A DNA stretch of 64,000 nt from Achromobacter denitrificans NBRC 15125 (GCF_001571365.1 NZ_BCTQ01000004.1:124001-188000); one strand, 5' to 3'; shown: positions 17,977 through 26,260, numbered from the stretch's first letter. The notes: generated from the sequence alone by a model not told the origin. Translations and numbers: made by a program.

Positions 17977-18992
17977 GACAGGCTCCCTTCGCGCGGCGCC
18001 AGCGGCGCGGCGGGCGCGGACGCGTCCTCGTCCCCGGCCGGCGCGGCCGATCGTTCCCGGCCCCAGCGGGCCTGCACGGCGCCCAGCACCCCTTGCGGGA
18101 AGTACAGCGTGGCCAGGATGAAGACCAGCCCCAGGATGCCGTACCAATAGGGCGTCCAGCCGCTGAGCCATTCCTTCAGCGCTTCGAACAGCAGCACGCC
18201 GGCCACGGGGCCCCAGAGCGTGCCGGCGCCGCCCAGCAGGGTCATGATGATCACGTCGCCGGAGGTGGTCCAGTGCAGCATCTGCGGGTTCATGTACATG
18301 AGGACGGCGGCCAGCAGGCCGCCGGCCAGGCCGCCGACGGCGCCGGAAACGAGGAAGGTGATCTGCTTGAGGCGCTGCACGTTGTAGCCCAGCTGGCTGG
18401 CGCGGATCTCGTTCTGGCGCACGCCGGCCACCGCGCGGCCGAAGGGCGAGGCGCGCAGCATCGCCATCAGGGCCATCACCAGCGCGAACACCACCGCTAC
18501 GTACCAGTAGAAATTCACGGTATCGAAGAAATCGATGCCGCCGAGTTCGGGGCGGCCGATGCCGGGCAGGCCGTCGGCGCCGCCGGTCCATTCGCGCAGC
18601 TTGCTGTCGGCCAGGATGTACATGAGCTGCGACAGGGCCAGCGTGACCAGCGCGAAGAAGATCCCCGAGACGCGCAGCGCGAATACGCTGAAGATCCAGG
18701 CGCAGGCCGCGCCGGCCACGATGGCGAGCCCCAGCCCGGCCTCGAACGGCAGGCCGTAGCGCTGCGTGGCCAGGGCCAGGGCGTAGCCGCCCGAGCCCAG
18801 GAAGGCGGCGTGCCCGAAGGACACCATGCCCAGCAGGCCGAAGACGAGGTCGAAGCCCACGGCGAAGATCGACCACACCATGATGAGGATGGTGAGGTTG
18901 AGCAGGAAATCGTTGCGGGTGAAGAAGGGCACCGCCACCACCACGGCGGCGGCGCACGCGGCGATCACGGCATTTTGGCGGGAAGTCTTCAT
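17973..18992 (-). CDS. livM: Branched-chain amino acid-type ABC transporter permease LivM
   Basis: A 339-residue inner-membrane permease. Hydrophobic segments run throughout, with the LivM hallmarks GLLGMVSFGHAAFLGSGGYA, ADGLPGI, the EAA-like cytoplasmic stretch SPFGRAVAGVRQNEIRASQLGYNVQRLK, and GDVIIMTLLGGAGTLWGPVAG. The C-terminal about 30 residues are Ala/Pro/Asp-rich and probably disordered. It forms the translocation pore with LivH. Both ends overlap neighbours by four bases. Confidence 0.95.
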   Translation of the reverse strand: MKTSRQNAVIAACAAAVVVAVPFFTRNDFLLNLTILIMVWSIFAVGFDLVFGLLGMVSFGHAAFLGSGGYALALATQRYGLPFEAGLGLAIVAGAACAWIFSVFALRVSGIFFALVTLALSQLMYILADSKLREWTGGADGLPGIGRPELGGIDFFDTVNFYWYVAVVFALVMALMAMLRASPFGRAVAGVRQNEIRASQLGYNVQRLKQITFLVSGAVGGLAGGLLAAVLMYMNPQMLHWTTSGDVIIMTLLGGAGTLWGPVAGVLLFEALKEWLSGWTPYWYGILGLVFILATLYFPQGVLGAVQARWGRERSAAPAGDEDASAPAAPLAPREGSLS

Positions 18993-19846
18993 GCCAGCCT
19001 CGCTTGACGGGAAAACAGTCCTTGCGGACGCGTGAGCAGGGTGGCGATCAGCATGGCGAAGGTGAGGATGTCGACCCAGCTGGGCATGAAGGTGTAGCCC
19101 ACCGCGCGGACCATGCCGATGAGCAGCGATGCCGCCACCACGCCCCGGATATTGCCCAGCCCGCCCAGGATGACGACGATGAAGCAATCGATGATGGTGT
19201 TGGTGGCCATGCCCAGTTCGATTGGGAACAGCGGGGCGGAAATGGCGCCCGCCAGGCCGGCCAGCGCCGCGCCCACGCCGAACACGGCGCTGCGGATGGT
19301 GGCGGCCGGCAGGCCCAGGATGCGCACCATCTCGCCGTCGCTGCTGGCGGCGCGGACCAGCATGCCGAAGGTGCTTTTCTCCAGCACGAAGAAGAGCGCG
19401 GCGGAAACCAGCAGGCCGAAGGCGATCACGAACAGCCGGTAGACGGGGATGGTGCTGCCGGCCAGCTCGACGGTGCCCGCCAGCGGCGCCGGCATCGGCG
19501 TTTCCTGGTAGCCCAGGCCCCAGACGATCTTGACCGCTTCGCTGATGACGAGGATGAAGCCGAAGGTCAGGATCAGCTGGTAGAAGTGGGGGCGGGCGTA
19601 GAGCGGGCGCAGGGCCAGGCGCTCCATCGCGACGCCGACCAGGCCGACGCCGACCGTCGCCACGGCCAGGCCGGCCACGAAGGAGCCGGTGCGCAATTGG
19701 ATGTCGAAGGCGAGATAGGCGCCCAGCATGTACAGCGCGCCGTGGGCGAAATTGATGACGCCCAGCATGCCGAAGATTAGCGTAAGGCCGGACGCCAGCA
19801 GGAACAGCAGCATTCCCAGGCTCAGGCCGATGATCACGGTGGACAT
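18989..19846 (-). CDS. livH: Branched-chain amino acid-type ABC transporter permease LivH
   Basis: A 285-residue permease with about eight membrane segments. LivH marks are SGLTLIFGMLGVINFAHGALYMLGAYLAF near the N-terminus and MVRAASSDGEMVRILGLPAATIRSAVFGVGAALAGLAGAISAP, then VVILGGLGNIRGVVAASLLIG. It partners LivM. An 86-base gap with a large palindrome separates it from the upstream binding-protein gene, the only real intergenic space in this operon. Confidence 0.95.
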   Translation of the reverse strand: MSTVIIGLSLGMLLFLLASGLTLIFGMLGVINFAHGALYMLGAYLAFDIQLRTGSFVAGLAVATVGVGLVGVAMERLALRPLYARPHFYQLILTFGFILVISEAVKIVWGLGYQETPMPAPLAGTVELAGSTIPVYRLFVIAFGLLVSAALFFVLEKSTFGMLVRAASSDGEMVRILGLPAATIRSAVFGVGAALAGLAGAISAPLFPIELGMATNTIIDCFIVVILGGLGNIRGVVAASLLIGMVRAVGYTFMPSWVDILTFAMLIATLLTRPQGLFSRQARLA

Positions 19847-19888
19847 GGCAGATATCCGTCAGGCGGCGCGCGGGCGCGCCGGGGGAAA

Positions 19889-19912
19889 GGCCGGCCCCCG
19901 CGGGGGCCGGCC
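19889..19912. repeat. Perfect 24-bp palindrome between binding-protein gene and livH
   Basis: Two 12-base arms (ggccggcccccg and its exact complement) abut without a spacer. In RNA this would form a very stable hairpin just after the substrate-binding-protein stop codon. No U-run follows, so it is not a standard terminator. Such intercistronic hairpins commonly stabilise the upstream mRNA and give more binding protein than permease. Confidence 0.6.
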
Positions 19913-19932
19913 GGTGTATCGGGAGCGGGGCG

Positions 19933-21114
19933 TCAGCCTGCGCAGGCCTCGAAGACCTGGTCGGGCGGGAATACGCGGACGATGTCCATCACGTAGGCGG
20001 GCTGCGGCGGCTTGCCGGCTTCCACCACGCCCCACAGGCCGTTCTGCATGGCCTGGTGGTCGCAGGCGCGCATGCTCTTCTTTCCTTCCACGGAGTTCTC
20101 GCGCACGCTGCCGGCGAACGCCTCGACCCACTTTTCCCGGTCCCAGGTGCCGGTCTTGTCGACCACGTCCAGCCACCAGCTCATGCCGTCGTAGGCCTCG
20201 CCCGCGGCGGCGGAGGGGAACTCGTTGTACTTCTTGCGGAAGGCCTCGACGAAGGCCTTGTTGGCGTCGTTCTCGACCGTGAAGTGGTAGCGCACGCCGG
20301 ACTGCACGCCCACCGACGTGGGGCCCACGCCGGCCGCCATGGTCTCGTCCGCGATGACGGGGCCGAAGATCTTGCGGGTCTTGCCCAGCTCGATCTGGCC
20401 GGCCTGCTTCACCATGGTGACGGCGTCCGAGCCGGTCATGAAGAGCGCCACGCCGTCGGCGTTGGAGCGGGCGATCTTGTCGGCGATCGACGAGTAGTCG
20501 CGGTTGCCCAGCGGCGGGAAGTCGGCGCCAACGATTTCGATGCCGGCCTTCTCGGCCTCCCGGCGGTACCACTCCCAGCTGTCGCGCGTGGCCTGGTAGT
20601 CGGCCGTGACGCCGTAGATGCGCTTGAGCTTCTGTTCCTTGGTGTAGGCCAGCGCCATCCGTTGTTCCATGCCCAGCGTGTTGGAGGTGCGGAACGTGTA
20701 GCGCGAGCCGCCCGGGACCGTGATCTTGTCGTCGGCGGACATGGTGACCAGGTGCGGGATCTTGCGCTGCTTGGCGATGTTCATGATCGCCAGCGTGCTG
20801 GCGGAACTGACCGCGCCGAAGATCATCTGCGAACCGTCGGAGATGAGGCGGGTGGTTTTCTGCACGGCGGGCTGCGGCTTGGTTTCGTCGTCTTCCCAGG
20901 TGACCTGGATGGGCTTGCCCAGCACTTTGCCGCCGCGCTGCTCGATGGCGATGGTGACGCCCTTGCGCATGTCTTCGCCAAAGATGCCGTAGGTGCCCGA
21001 CAGCGAAACCACGCCGCCGATCTTGAACGTGTCCGGGTCGGCGGCGCGCGCGCTGGTCGCGAACAGGGCGCAGAGCGCCAGCAGGCCGCTTGCGGCGGAA
21101 CTCCATGTCTTCAT
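19933..21114 (-). CDS. Periplasmic branched-chain amino acid-type substrate-binding protein
   Basis: A 393-residue type I periplasmic binding protein, first gene of the leftward transporter operon. The ATG chosen (MKTWSSAASG) has GGAG seven bases upstream and begins a signal peptide cleaved near SARA-ADPD; an upstream ATG would add eight residues. Family marks are FKIGGVVSLSGTYGIFGEDMRKGVTIAIEQRGGKVLGKPIQV and ARSNADGVALFMTGSDAVTMVKQAGQ. It captures the ligand for LivH/M/G/F. The neighbouring thiolase and acyl-CoA ligase suggest an organic acid or aromatic ligand. Confidence 0.94.
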   Translation of the reverse strand: MKTWSSAASGLLALCALFATSARAADPDTFKIGGVVSLSGTYGIFGEDMRKGVTIAIEQRGGKVLGKPIQVTWEDDETKPQPAVQKTTRLISDGSQMIFGAVSSASTLAIMNIAKQRKIPHLVTMSADDKITVPGGSRYTFRTSNTLGMEQRMALAYTKEQKLKRIYGVTADYQATRDSWEWYRREAEKAGIEIVGADFPPLGNRDYSSIADKIARSNADGVALFMTGSDAVTMVKQAGQIELGKTRKIFGPVIADETMAAGVGPTSVGVQSGVRYHFTVENDANKAFVEAFRKKYNEFPSAAAGEAYDGMSWWLDVVDKTGTWDREKWVEAFAGSVRENSVEGKKSMRACDHQAMQNGLWGVVEAGKPPQPAYVMDIVRVFPPDQVFEACAG

Positions 21115-21230
21115 TTTTCGTCTCCACGTATTTTTCATTATGGCTCGTAATGTTTTACGTAGCTCAGTTGATATACTACGGCCGAGCCTGTGATCTAAAT
21201 AATTGGGGTATACCCGCGATCAGGGAGATG
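21115..21230 (-). promoter_or_regulatory. Putative promoter region of the leftward transporter operon
   Basis: A conspicuously A/T-rich stretch in otherwise GC-rich DNA lies directly upstream of the binding-protein gene. It holds a perfect 10-base palindrome gggtataccc (21206-21215) and several TATA-like hexamers. I cannot assign a particular -35/-10 pair. The region also separates this operon from the terminator of the leftward genes to its right. Confidence 0.35.
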
Positions 21231-21270
21231 AAAAAGCGCCGCCCCAGGGCCGGAGAGGCGCCTGGGGCGG
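21231..21270 (-). terminator. Rho-independent terminator of the leftward hutG-side genes
   Basis: Read leftward, ccgccccagg pairs with cctggggcgg around a 12-base loop and is followed by GC then a run of five T (the AAAAA at 21231-21235 on the given strand). It closes transcription coming from the hutG/remnant side before the ABC operon promoter. Confidence 0.75.
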
Positions 21271-21328
21271 AATCGGGAGTGGTCAAGAAAGGGTCCTGCG
21301 GGGGGCCGGGGCGCTCCGGCCGGGGCCT

Positions 21329-21568
21329 CTACACGGCCAGCTCCATGCTGCGCGTCACTTCTTCCTGCACGCGTTCCCAGATGGCCCGCTTCAGTTCCAC
21401 GAAGCGCGGCGACAGTTGCACGTCGGCGCTGCGCGGATGGGGCAGGTCGTTGTGGATGTCCTGCACGATGCGGCCGGGCTTGGAGCCCATGACGGCCATG
21501 CGGGTGGACAGGGTCGGCGCCTCGTCGATCGAGTGCGTGACGAAGACGATGAAGCTGTAGCGGTTCAT
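21329..21568 (-). pseudogene. C-terminal remnant of an ABC transporter ATPase (SsuB/TauB type)
   Basis: The 79-residue frame starts MNRYSFIVFVTHSIDEAPTLSTRMAVMGSKPGRIVQDI and continues with LPHPR, SPRFVELKRAIWERVQEE. This matches the part of nitrate/sulfonate/taurine-type ATPases that follows Walker B: the switch histidine in VTHSIDEA, then the CSGRI-like loop. No Walker A, signature or Walker B precedes it; instead the hutG gene begins 32 bases away. It therefore looks like a decayed 3' end left after deletion of the rest of an importer. It is followed by its own terminator. Confidence 0.75.
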
Positions 21569-21600
21569 CGCTGGGGGCCGGGCAGCAACGGGGGCGCGAT

Positions 21601-22404
21601 TCAGCGCTGGCGCGCGGCGGTCCGGTCCAGGGCGGCGCGCACCAGCCCTTCCACGACCGGGATCACCTTCTCGGCCAGGTCCTCGCGATAGCCGTAGGGA
21701 TGCGTTTCGTCCATGTAGGTGGACTGGCACATTTCCAGCTGGATGGCGTGGACGTTGTCTGCCGGCGCGCCGTAGTGGCGCGTGATGTAGCCGCCCTTGA
21801 AGCGGCCGTTGACGGCCCAGGTGTAGGCCGAACAGTCGCGCAGGCCGTCCTCGACCGCAGCCAGGATGTCGGGCGCGCAGGCGGCGCCGTCGGCGGTGCC
21901 GATGTTCAGGTCGGGCAGCTTGCCTTCGAACAAGCGGGGCAGCACGCTGGCGATCGAATGGGCTTCCCACAGCAGCACCGTGCCGTGCTCGGCCTTGATG
22001 CGGTCCAGCTCTTCCCGCAGCTTGGCGTGATAGGGCTGCCAGTAGGTCTGCAGCCGGTGGGCGCGTTCGGCGTCCGTCGGCACGGCGTCGTTCAGGTAGA
22101 GGGCGTCGCCGCGGAAGGTCTGCGTCGGGCACAGACCGGTCTTGGTCTGGCCCGGATACAGGCTTTCGTCATTGGGCGGGCGGTTCAGGTCCACCACGTA
22201 GCGCGAATAGCGCGCGCCCAGGATCGAGGCGCCCATGGCCTCGGCGTAGCGGTACAGCGTGTCCAGGTGCCAGTCGGTGTCGCCCGACTCCAGGCCGACG
22301 GGGGTCATCTGCGCGCGCTGCGCATCGGGGATCTGACTGCCCAGGTGGGGGATGGAAATGAGCAGCGGAGCGGTGCCGCGGCGGAATTGGTAAATATCGC
22401 TCAA
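21601..22404 (-). CDS. hutG: N-formylglutamate deformylase
   Basis: A 267-residue N-formylglutamate amidohydrolase, which releases formate and glutamate in the last step of one histidine-degradation route. It has the family start YQFRRGTAPLLISIPHLGSQIP, then DTDWHLDTLYRYAEAMGASILGARYSRYVVDLNRPP, LLWEAHSI, GGYITRHYG and AIQLEMCQSTYMDE. The start codon is TTG with a GGAG site upstream; no in-frame ATG fits. No other hut genes lie nearby, and the only downstream partner is an ABC ATPase fragment, so it appears to be a leftover or moved member of a histidine-utilisation locus. Confidence 0.9.
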   Translation of the reverse strand: MSDIYQFRRGTAPLLISIPHLGSQIPDAQRAQMTPVGLESGDTDWHLDTLYRYAEAMGASILGARYSRYVVDLNRPPNDESLYPGQTKTGLCPTQTFRGDALYLNDAVPTDAERAHRLQTYWQPYHAKLREELDRIKAEHGTVLLWEAHSIASVLPRLFEGKLPDLNIGTADGAACAPDILAAVEDGLRDCSAYTWAVNGRFKGGYITRHYGAPADNVHAIQLEMCQSTYMDETHPYGYREDLAEKVIPVVEGLVRAALDRTAARQR

Positions 22405-22509
22405 GAAAGACTCCGGGGGAAAAGACGGGCGCCGCGGGCGGCTTGCGGGGATATGCTAGGCAGCGTCCTTGGGTATCCGGTATTGCATTACGAACTGCAA
22501 TGCTGATCA

Positions 22510-23466
22510 TCATAAGGGATGATGCAAATCAGAGTCGGCGGCCCACGGCGGGCCCGCGCTCCAGGCGCGCGCGATGCCATCGATCAGGAGGCGCACCTTG
22601 GGCGCCAGGTGGCGGCGGTGGGGATAGACGGCGCATACCGGCGCGCCGGCGGGCGCGACGGATTCCAGCACCGCCACCAGGCGGCCGGCCCGCAGGTCCG
22701 CGCCGACCAGGAAGGCGCCCAGCTGGGCGATGCCTTCGCCCGCCAGCGCCGCGTCGCGCAAGGCTTCCGTATTGCCCATCCGCAGCCGTCCCGCCACCTG
22801 CACCTGGCGTTCCTGTCCGGCGGCCGCGTAGCGCCAGGGCACCAGCGCCCCGGCGTGGGTAAAGGCCAGGGTCTGGTGGCGGGCCAGGTCGTCCGGGGCG
22901 GCGGGGGCGCCGTGGCGGTCCAGGTAGCCCGGCGAGGCGCAGGTGATCAGGCGGTGCGGCGCCAGCACCCGCCGCACCAGCCGGCTGTCGGTCTCGCCGC
23001 CGATGCGGATCGCCACGTCGACGCCGTCGCGCACCAGGTCGATGTAGTCGTCCGAGAAGCTGACGTCCGCCTCCACGCCGGGCCATTCCCTCAGGTAGTC
23101 GCGCAGCAGCGGCATGACGTGCAGCCGGCCCAGCGATACCGGCAGGTCCACGCGCAGCCGTCCCCGCGGCGCCTGCTTGCGGCTGTCCATGGCATCGGCC
23201 GCGTTCTCCACTTCGGCCAGGATGCGCAGCGCGTGCTCGTAGAAGACGCGGCCCTCGTCGCTGAGGCTGACGCTGCGGGTACTGCGATGGAGCAGCCGCG
23301 CGCCCAGGCCCTGTTCCAGGCGGGCGATGCACTTGCCGATGGCGGACCGGGACAGGCCCAGTTTCTCGGCCGCCGCGGTGAAGCTCTGCGCGTCGGCCAC
23401 GCGCACGAAGGCCAGCAGGTCTCCGACGTGATCCAGACGGGCGGCGGGCAGCGGAGGATTGCGCAC
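22510..23466 (-). CDS. LysR-family transcriptional regulator (CrgA/DmlR-like)
   Basis: A 318-residue LysR regulator. The DNA-binding domain reads LLAFVRVADAQSFTAAAEKLGLSRSAIGKCIARLEQGLGARLLHRSTRSVSLSDEG and the effector domain includes GDVAIRIG-like VDVAIRIGGETDSRLVRRVLAPHRLITCASPGYLDRHG, typical of the large group that often represses adjacent transporters or dehydrogenases. It is divergent from an MFS exporter with a 105-base gap and so most likely controls that gene. The hutG gene lies in the same direction downstream. Confidence 0.93.
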   Translation of the reverse strand: MRNPPLPAARLDHVGDLLAFVRVADAQSFTAAAEKLGLSRSAIGKCIARLEQGLGARLLHRSTRSVSLSDEGRVFYEHALRILAEVENAADAMDSRKQAPRGRLRVDLPVSLGRLHVMPLLRDYLREWPGVEADVSFSDDYIDLVRDGVDVAIRIGGETDSRLVRRVLAPHRLITCASPGYLDRHGAPAAPDDLARHQTLAFTHAGALVPWRYAAAGQERQVQVAGRLRMGNTEALRDAALAGEGIAQLGAFLVGADLRAGRLVAVLESVAPAGAPVCAVYPHRRHLAPKVRLLIDGIARAWSAGPPWAADSDLHHPL

Positions 23467-23571
23467 GATTCGTCCCTGATGTTTATCGAATAGCCTACTT
23501 TATCAGCTGGCTGGAAACAGTAGAGTGTTCAAGGGTCGGCCCGGCTCGGGCCTTTCCTGGAATCTCTCGAC

Positions 23572-24795
23572 ATGACCCGCGGCGCCTTTTCCCCGTCCTC
23601 CACGCCCGAACCGCCGCCCGCCTCGGGCGCGCGGCATTCCTGGCTGGCCGTCACGGCCGTCGGCATGGCCACGTTCTGCGTCGTCACGACCGAAATGCTG
23701 CCGGTGGGGCTGTTCGTCCCGATCACCGCGGCGCTGGACGTCTCGGTGGGCATGGGCGGCTTCATGCTGTTCGTGCCCGCCATCCTGGCGGCGCTGTTCG
23801 CGCCGCTGGTGGTGGTGGGGGCGAAGGGGGCGGACCGGCGCGCCATGCTTTGCGGCCTGCTGGCGCTGCTGGCGGGGGCGAACGCCGCCAGCGCGCTGGC
23901 GCCCAGCATGCCGTGGTTCCTGGCGGCGCGCGTGCTGGTGGGTTTCTGCATCGGCGGCGTCTGGGCGATCGCGGGCGGACTGGCGGCTCGGCTGGCCGCG
24001 CCTGAGAGAGCGGGGCTGGCGACCGCCATCATTTTCGGCGGCGTGGCGGTGGCTTCCGTGCTGGGCGTGCCGCTGGGCGCGTTCATCGGCGGCCTGGCGG
24101 GATGGCGCGCGGCCTTCGGCGCCATGGCGGCGTTGTGCGCGGGCGTGCTGCTGCTGAATCTGCTGAGCCTGCCGCCGCTGCCCGCCGAGCGCAGGCTGAG
24201 CGCGCGCCAGCTGGCGTCGCAACTGGCCAATCCCGCCTTGCGGCGGGGCCTGCTCATTACGCTGTGCCTGGTCGCGGGCCATTTCATGGCCTACACCTAT
24301 GTGCGGCCGCTGCTGCAATCCCAAGCGGGATTCGGGCCGGCCTGGATCGGGCCGCTGCTCTTCGCCTATGGCGCGGCCGGCGTGGCCGGCAATTTCGCCG
24401 CCGGGATCGCCGCGGCCCGCCGTCCCGCCGCGACGCTGCGGGCCATCGCGGCCGGGCTTTTCGCGACCTTGCTGCTGCTGGGCGCGCTGGGCGGCCACGG
24501 TCCGGCGGCCGTGGTTCTGCTGCTCGCGTGGGGATTGGCGTACGGCGGCGTGTCGGTGGCGTTGCAGACCTGGATGATGCAGGCGGCGCCGCGGGCCGTC
24601 GAAGCGGCCACCGCGCTGTTCGTGGCGGTGTTCAACCTGGGCATCGCCGCCGGCTCCCTGCTGGGCGTGCCCAGCGTGGACGCCCTGGGCCTGCAGGCCA
24701 ATCTGTGGCTGGCCGCCGCGTGCATGCTGGCGCCGCTGGCGATATTGGCCCGGGCAGGGGGGCCTTGCGCCGCGCGGCCGGCCGGGAGCGCCTAG
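23572..24795 (+). CDS. MFS drug/sugar-efflux type transporter
   Basis: A 407-residue major facilitator of the DHA1 type, with about twelve hydrophobic segments. After a short polar N-terminus it reads VTAVGMATFCVVTTEMLPVGLFVPITAALDVSVGMGG, the usual opening of the AraJ/YdhP-like exporters, then LVGFCIGGVWAIAGGLAARLA and GVPLGAFIGGLAGWRAAFGAMA. It is expected to export small hydrophobic compounds or sugars by proton antiport. It is divergent from a LysR gene and convergent with a TetR gene; its stop codon overlaps that of the TetR gene. Confidence 0.92.
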   Translation: MTRGAFSPSSTPEPPPASGARHSWLAVTAVGMATFCVVTTEMLPVGLFVPITAALDVSVGMGGFMLFVPAILAALFAPLVVVGAKGADRRAMLCGLLALLAGANAASALAPSMPWFLAARVLVGFCIGGVWAIAGGLAARLAAPERAGLATAIIFGGVAVASVLGVPLGAFIGGLAGWRAAFGAMAALCAGVLLLNLLSLPPLPAERRLSARQLASQLANPALRRGLLITLCLVAGHFMAYTYVRPLLQSQAGFGPAWIGPLLFAYGAAGVAGNFAAGIAAARRPAATLRAIAAGLFATLLLLGALGGHGPAAVVLLLAWGLAYGGVSVALQTWMMQAAPRAVEAATALFVAVFNLGIAAGSLLGVPSVDALGLQANLWLAAACMLAPLAILARAGGPCAARPAGSA

Positions 24796-25430
24796 GCGCG
24801 GAAGGCGCGCAGCAGGGTGTCCACCCCGTAGCGGCAGGCGGCCAGGTGTTCGGCATCGGGGCCGCCGACGCTGCCGCCGGACAGCCGGGCATGGGAAGCG
24901 ATGCCGTTGATCAGGTTGCCCAGCGTGAGCGCGGCGCGGCGCGGATCGTCGATGCGCAACTCGCCGCGTTCGCAGGCATCGCGCAGGCAGTGTTCGAGCG
25001 GCGCGTGGATCTGGGTTTCCACGGCCTGCCGCAGCGCTTCGGCCAATTGCGGCATGCGATGGCATTCCGATACCAGCAGGCGATACAAGGCCACGGACCT
25101 GGGCTGGAGCGCGTAGTCCAGCAGGCGCACGGCCAGTTCGTGCAGCGCGGTGTCGACGGGCGGTTCCAGCACGGTATCCGGGAACACGGCGGCGCGCAGT
25201 CCGTCCAGCTCATGCTGCAGCACGGCTGCCAGCAGGCCTTCCTTGTTGCCGAACAATTGATAGGCGGTGGCCGCCGAGCCTCCGGCCTGCTGGAGCACGC
25301 GCTGGATCGAGGTCTGCGCATAGCCGTGTTCCAGCAGCGATTGCGCGGCCGCGTCGAGCAGGCGCGCGCGCCGCGCTTCGCCTTTTCCGGTCAGCGGACG
25401 CGCCGTCGGACCGTGGGAAACCGTGTTCAC
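24792..25430 (-). CDS. TetR-family transcriptional regulator
   Basis: A 212-residue TetR regulator. The N-terminal helix-turn-helix domain is RRARLLDAAAQSLLEHGYAQTSIQRVLQQAGGSAATAYQLFGNKEGLLAAVL, followed by an all-helical ligand domain. The start is GTG, preceded by a strong AGGAGG. The stop codon shares the palindrome CTAG with the stop of the convergent MFS gene. A perfect palindrome upstream is a likely autoregulatory operator, which could also control the divergent MarC-like operon. The MFS exporter beside it is another plausible target. Confidence 0.93.
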   Translation of the reverse strand: MNTVSHGPTARPLTGKGEARRARLLDAAAQSLLEHGYAQTSIQRVLQQAGGSAATAYQLFGNKEGLLAAVLQHELDGLRAAVFPDTVLEPPVDTALHELAVRLLDYALQPRSVALYRLLVSECHRMPQLAEALRQAVETQIHAPLEHCLRDACERGELRIDDPRRAALTLGNLINGIASHARLSGGSVGGPDAEHLAACRYGVDTLLRAFRA

Positions 25431-25490
25431 TTCGTCCTCCTGCCTCCGGCCCTGCCGGGGCGGTCATGGGGCCGGCCAATCGGGCCAGGC

Positions 25491-25513
25491 GTGTAATGTA
25501 TAGTACATTACAC
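25491..25513. promoter_or_regulatory. Perfect palindromic TetR-type operator
   Basis: Arms gtgtaatgta and tacattacac are exact complements around a three-base TAG spacer. The site lies between the tetR gene and the divergent MarC-like gene, 60 bases from the former and 63 from the latter, in an A/T-rich island. Length, perfect symmetry and position fit a TetR-family dimer site. Confidence 0.75.
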
Positions 25514-25576
25514 CGTTGAGCAATTCATGCGCCGCCGCCGGGCACGGGCCGCGCATCTCGCATAAAGGCGGCCGCG

Positions 25577-26260
25577 ATGACCGACGACCTCGTCCAATTG
25601 GGCAAGCTGGTGAGCTTGGGGCTGGCCCTCATGCTGCCGCTGGCCAACCCCCTGACTTCCATGACGCTGCTGCTGTCCCTGGGCCAGCACATTCCCTACA
25701 AGGAGCGCGAGCGCCAGGTGACGCAGGCGGCGTTCTATGTGGTCGCCATCATGGTGGTGACCTACTACGCCGGCGCCTGGATCATGCATACCTTCGGCAT
25801 TTCGATCCCGGGGCTGCGCATCGCGGGCGGGCTGATCGTGGCCAGCATCGGCTTCAGCATGGTGTTCCCGTCCGGCGACACCGGCGCCTCCGAGGCCGAC
25901 GTGGCCGACGCGCAGGCCAACCGCCAGGTGCCCAATATCGCGTTCGTGCCGCTGGCCCTGCCTGGGACCGCGGGGCCGGGCACCATCGCCATGATCATCA
26001 GCGGCGCGGCCTCGGTCGATTCGACGCTGGCGCACGATTACGCCCCGTGGGTGGTGGCGGTGACGCCGGTAATCGTGTTCTCCCTGCTGGGCCTGCTGTT
26101 CTGGATCTGCCTGCGATCGGCCGGCCGCATCGTGGCGGTGATCGGCCAAGGCGGGGTGGAGGCCATTTCCCGCATCATGGGCTTCCTGCTGGTGTGCATG
26201 GCGGTGCAGTTCGTCATCAACGGCGTGCTGGAAATCGTGCAGCAATATGGCGCGAGCTAG
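25577..26260 (+). CDS. MarC-family integral membrane protein
   Basis: A 227-residue membrane protein of the MarC/UPF0056 family with about six hydrophobic segments. It contains the family stretches LMLPLANPLTSMTLLLSLGQHIP, GLRIAGGLIVASIGFSMVFP, PLALPGTAGPGTIAMII and SRIMGFLLVCMAVQFVINGV. The biochemical role of MarC proteins is not established. It overlaps the next gene by 14 bases, indicating an operon with a DUF4105 protein and a lipoprotein hydrolase. A TetR operator precedes it. Confidence 0.92.
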   Translation: MTDDLVQLGKLVSLGLALMLPLANPLTSMTLLLSLGQHIPYKERERQVTQAAFYVVAIMVVTYYAGAWIMHTFGISIPGLRIAGGLIVASIGFSMVFPSGDTGASEADVADAQANRQVPNIAFVPLALPGTAGPGTIAMIISGAASVDSTLAHDYAPWVVAVTPVIVFSLLGLLFWICLRSAGRIVAVIGQGGVEAISRIMGFLLVCMAVQFVINGVLEIVQQYGAS

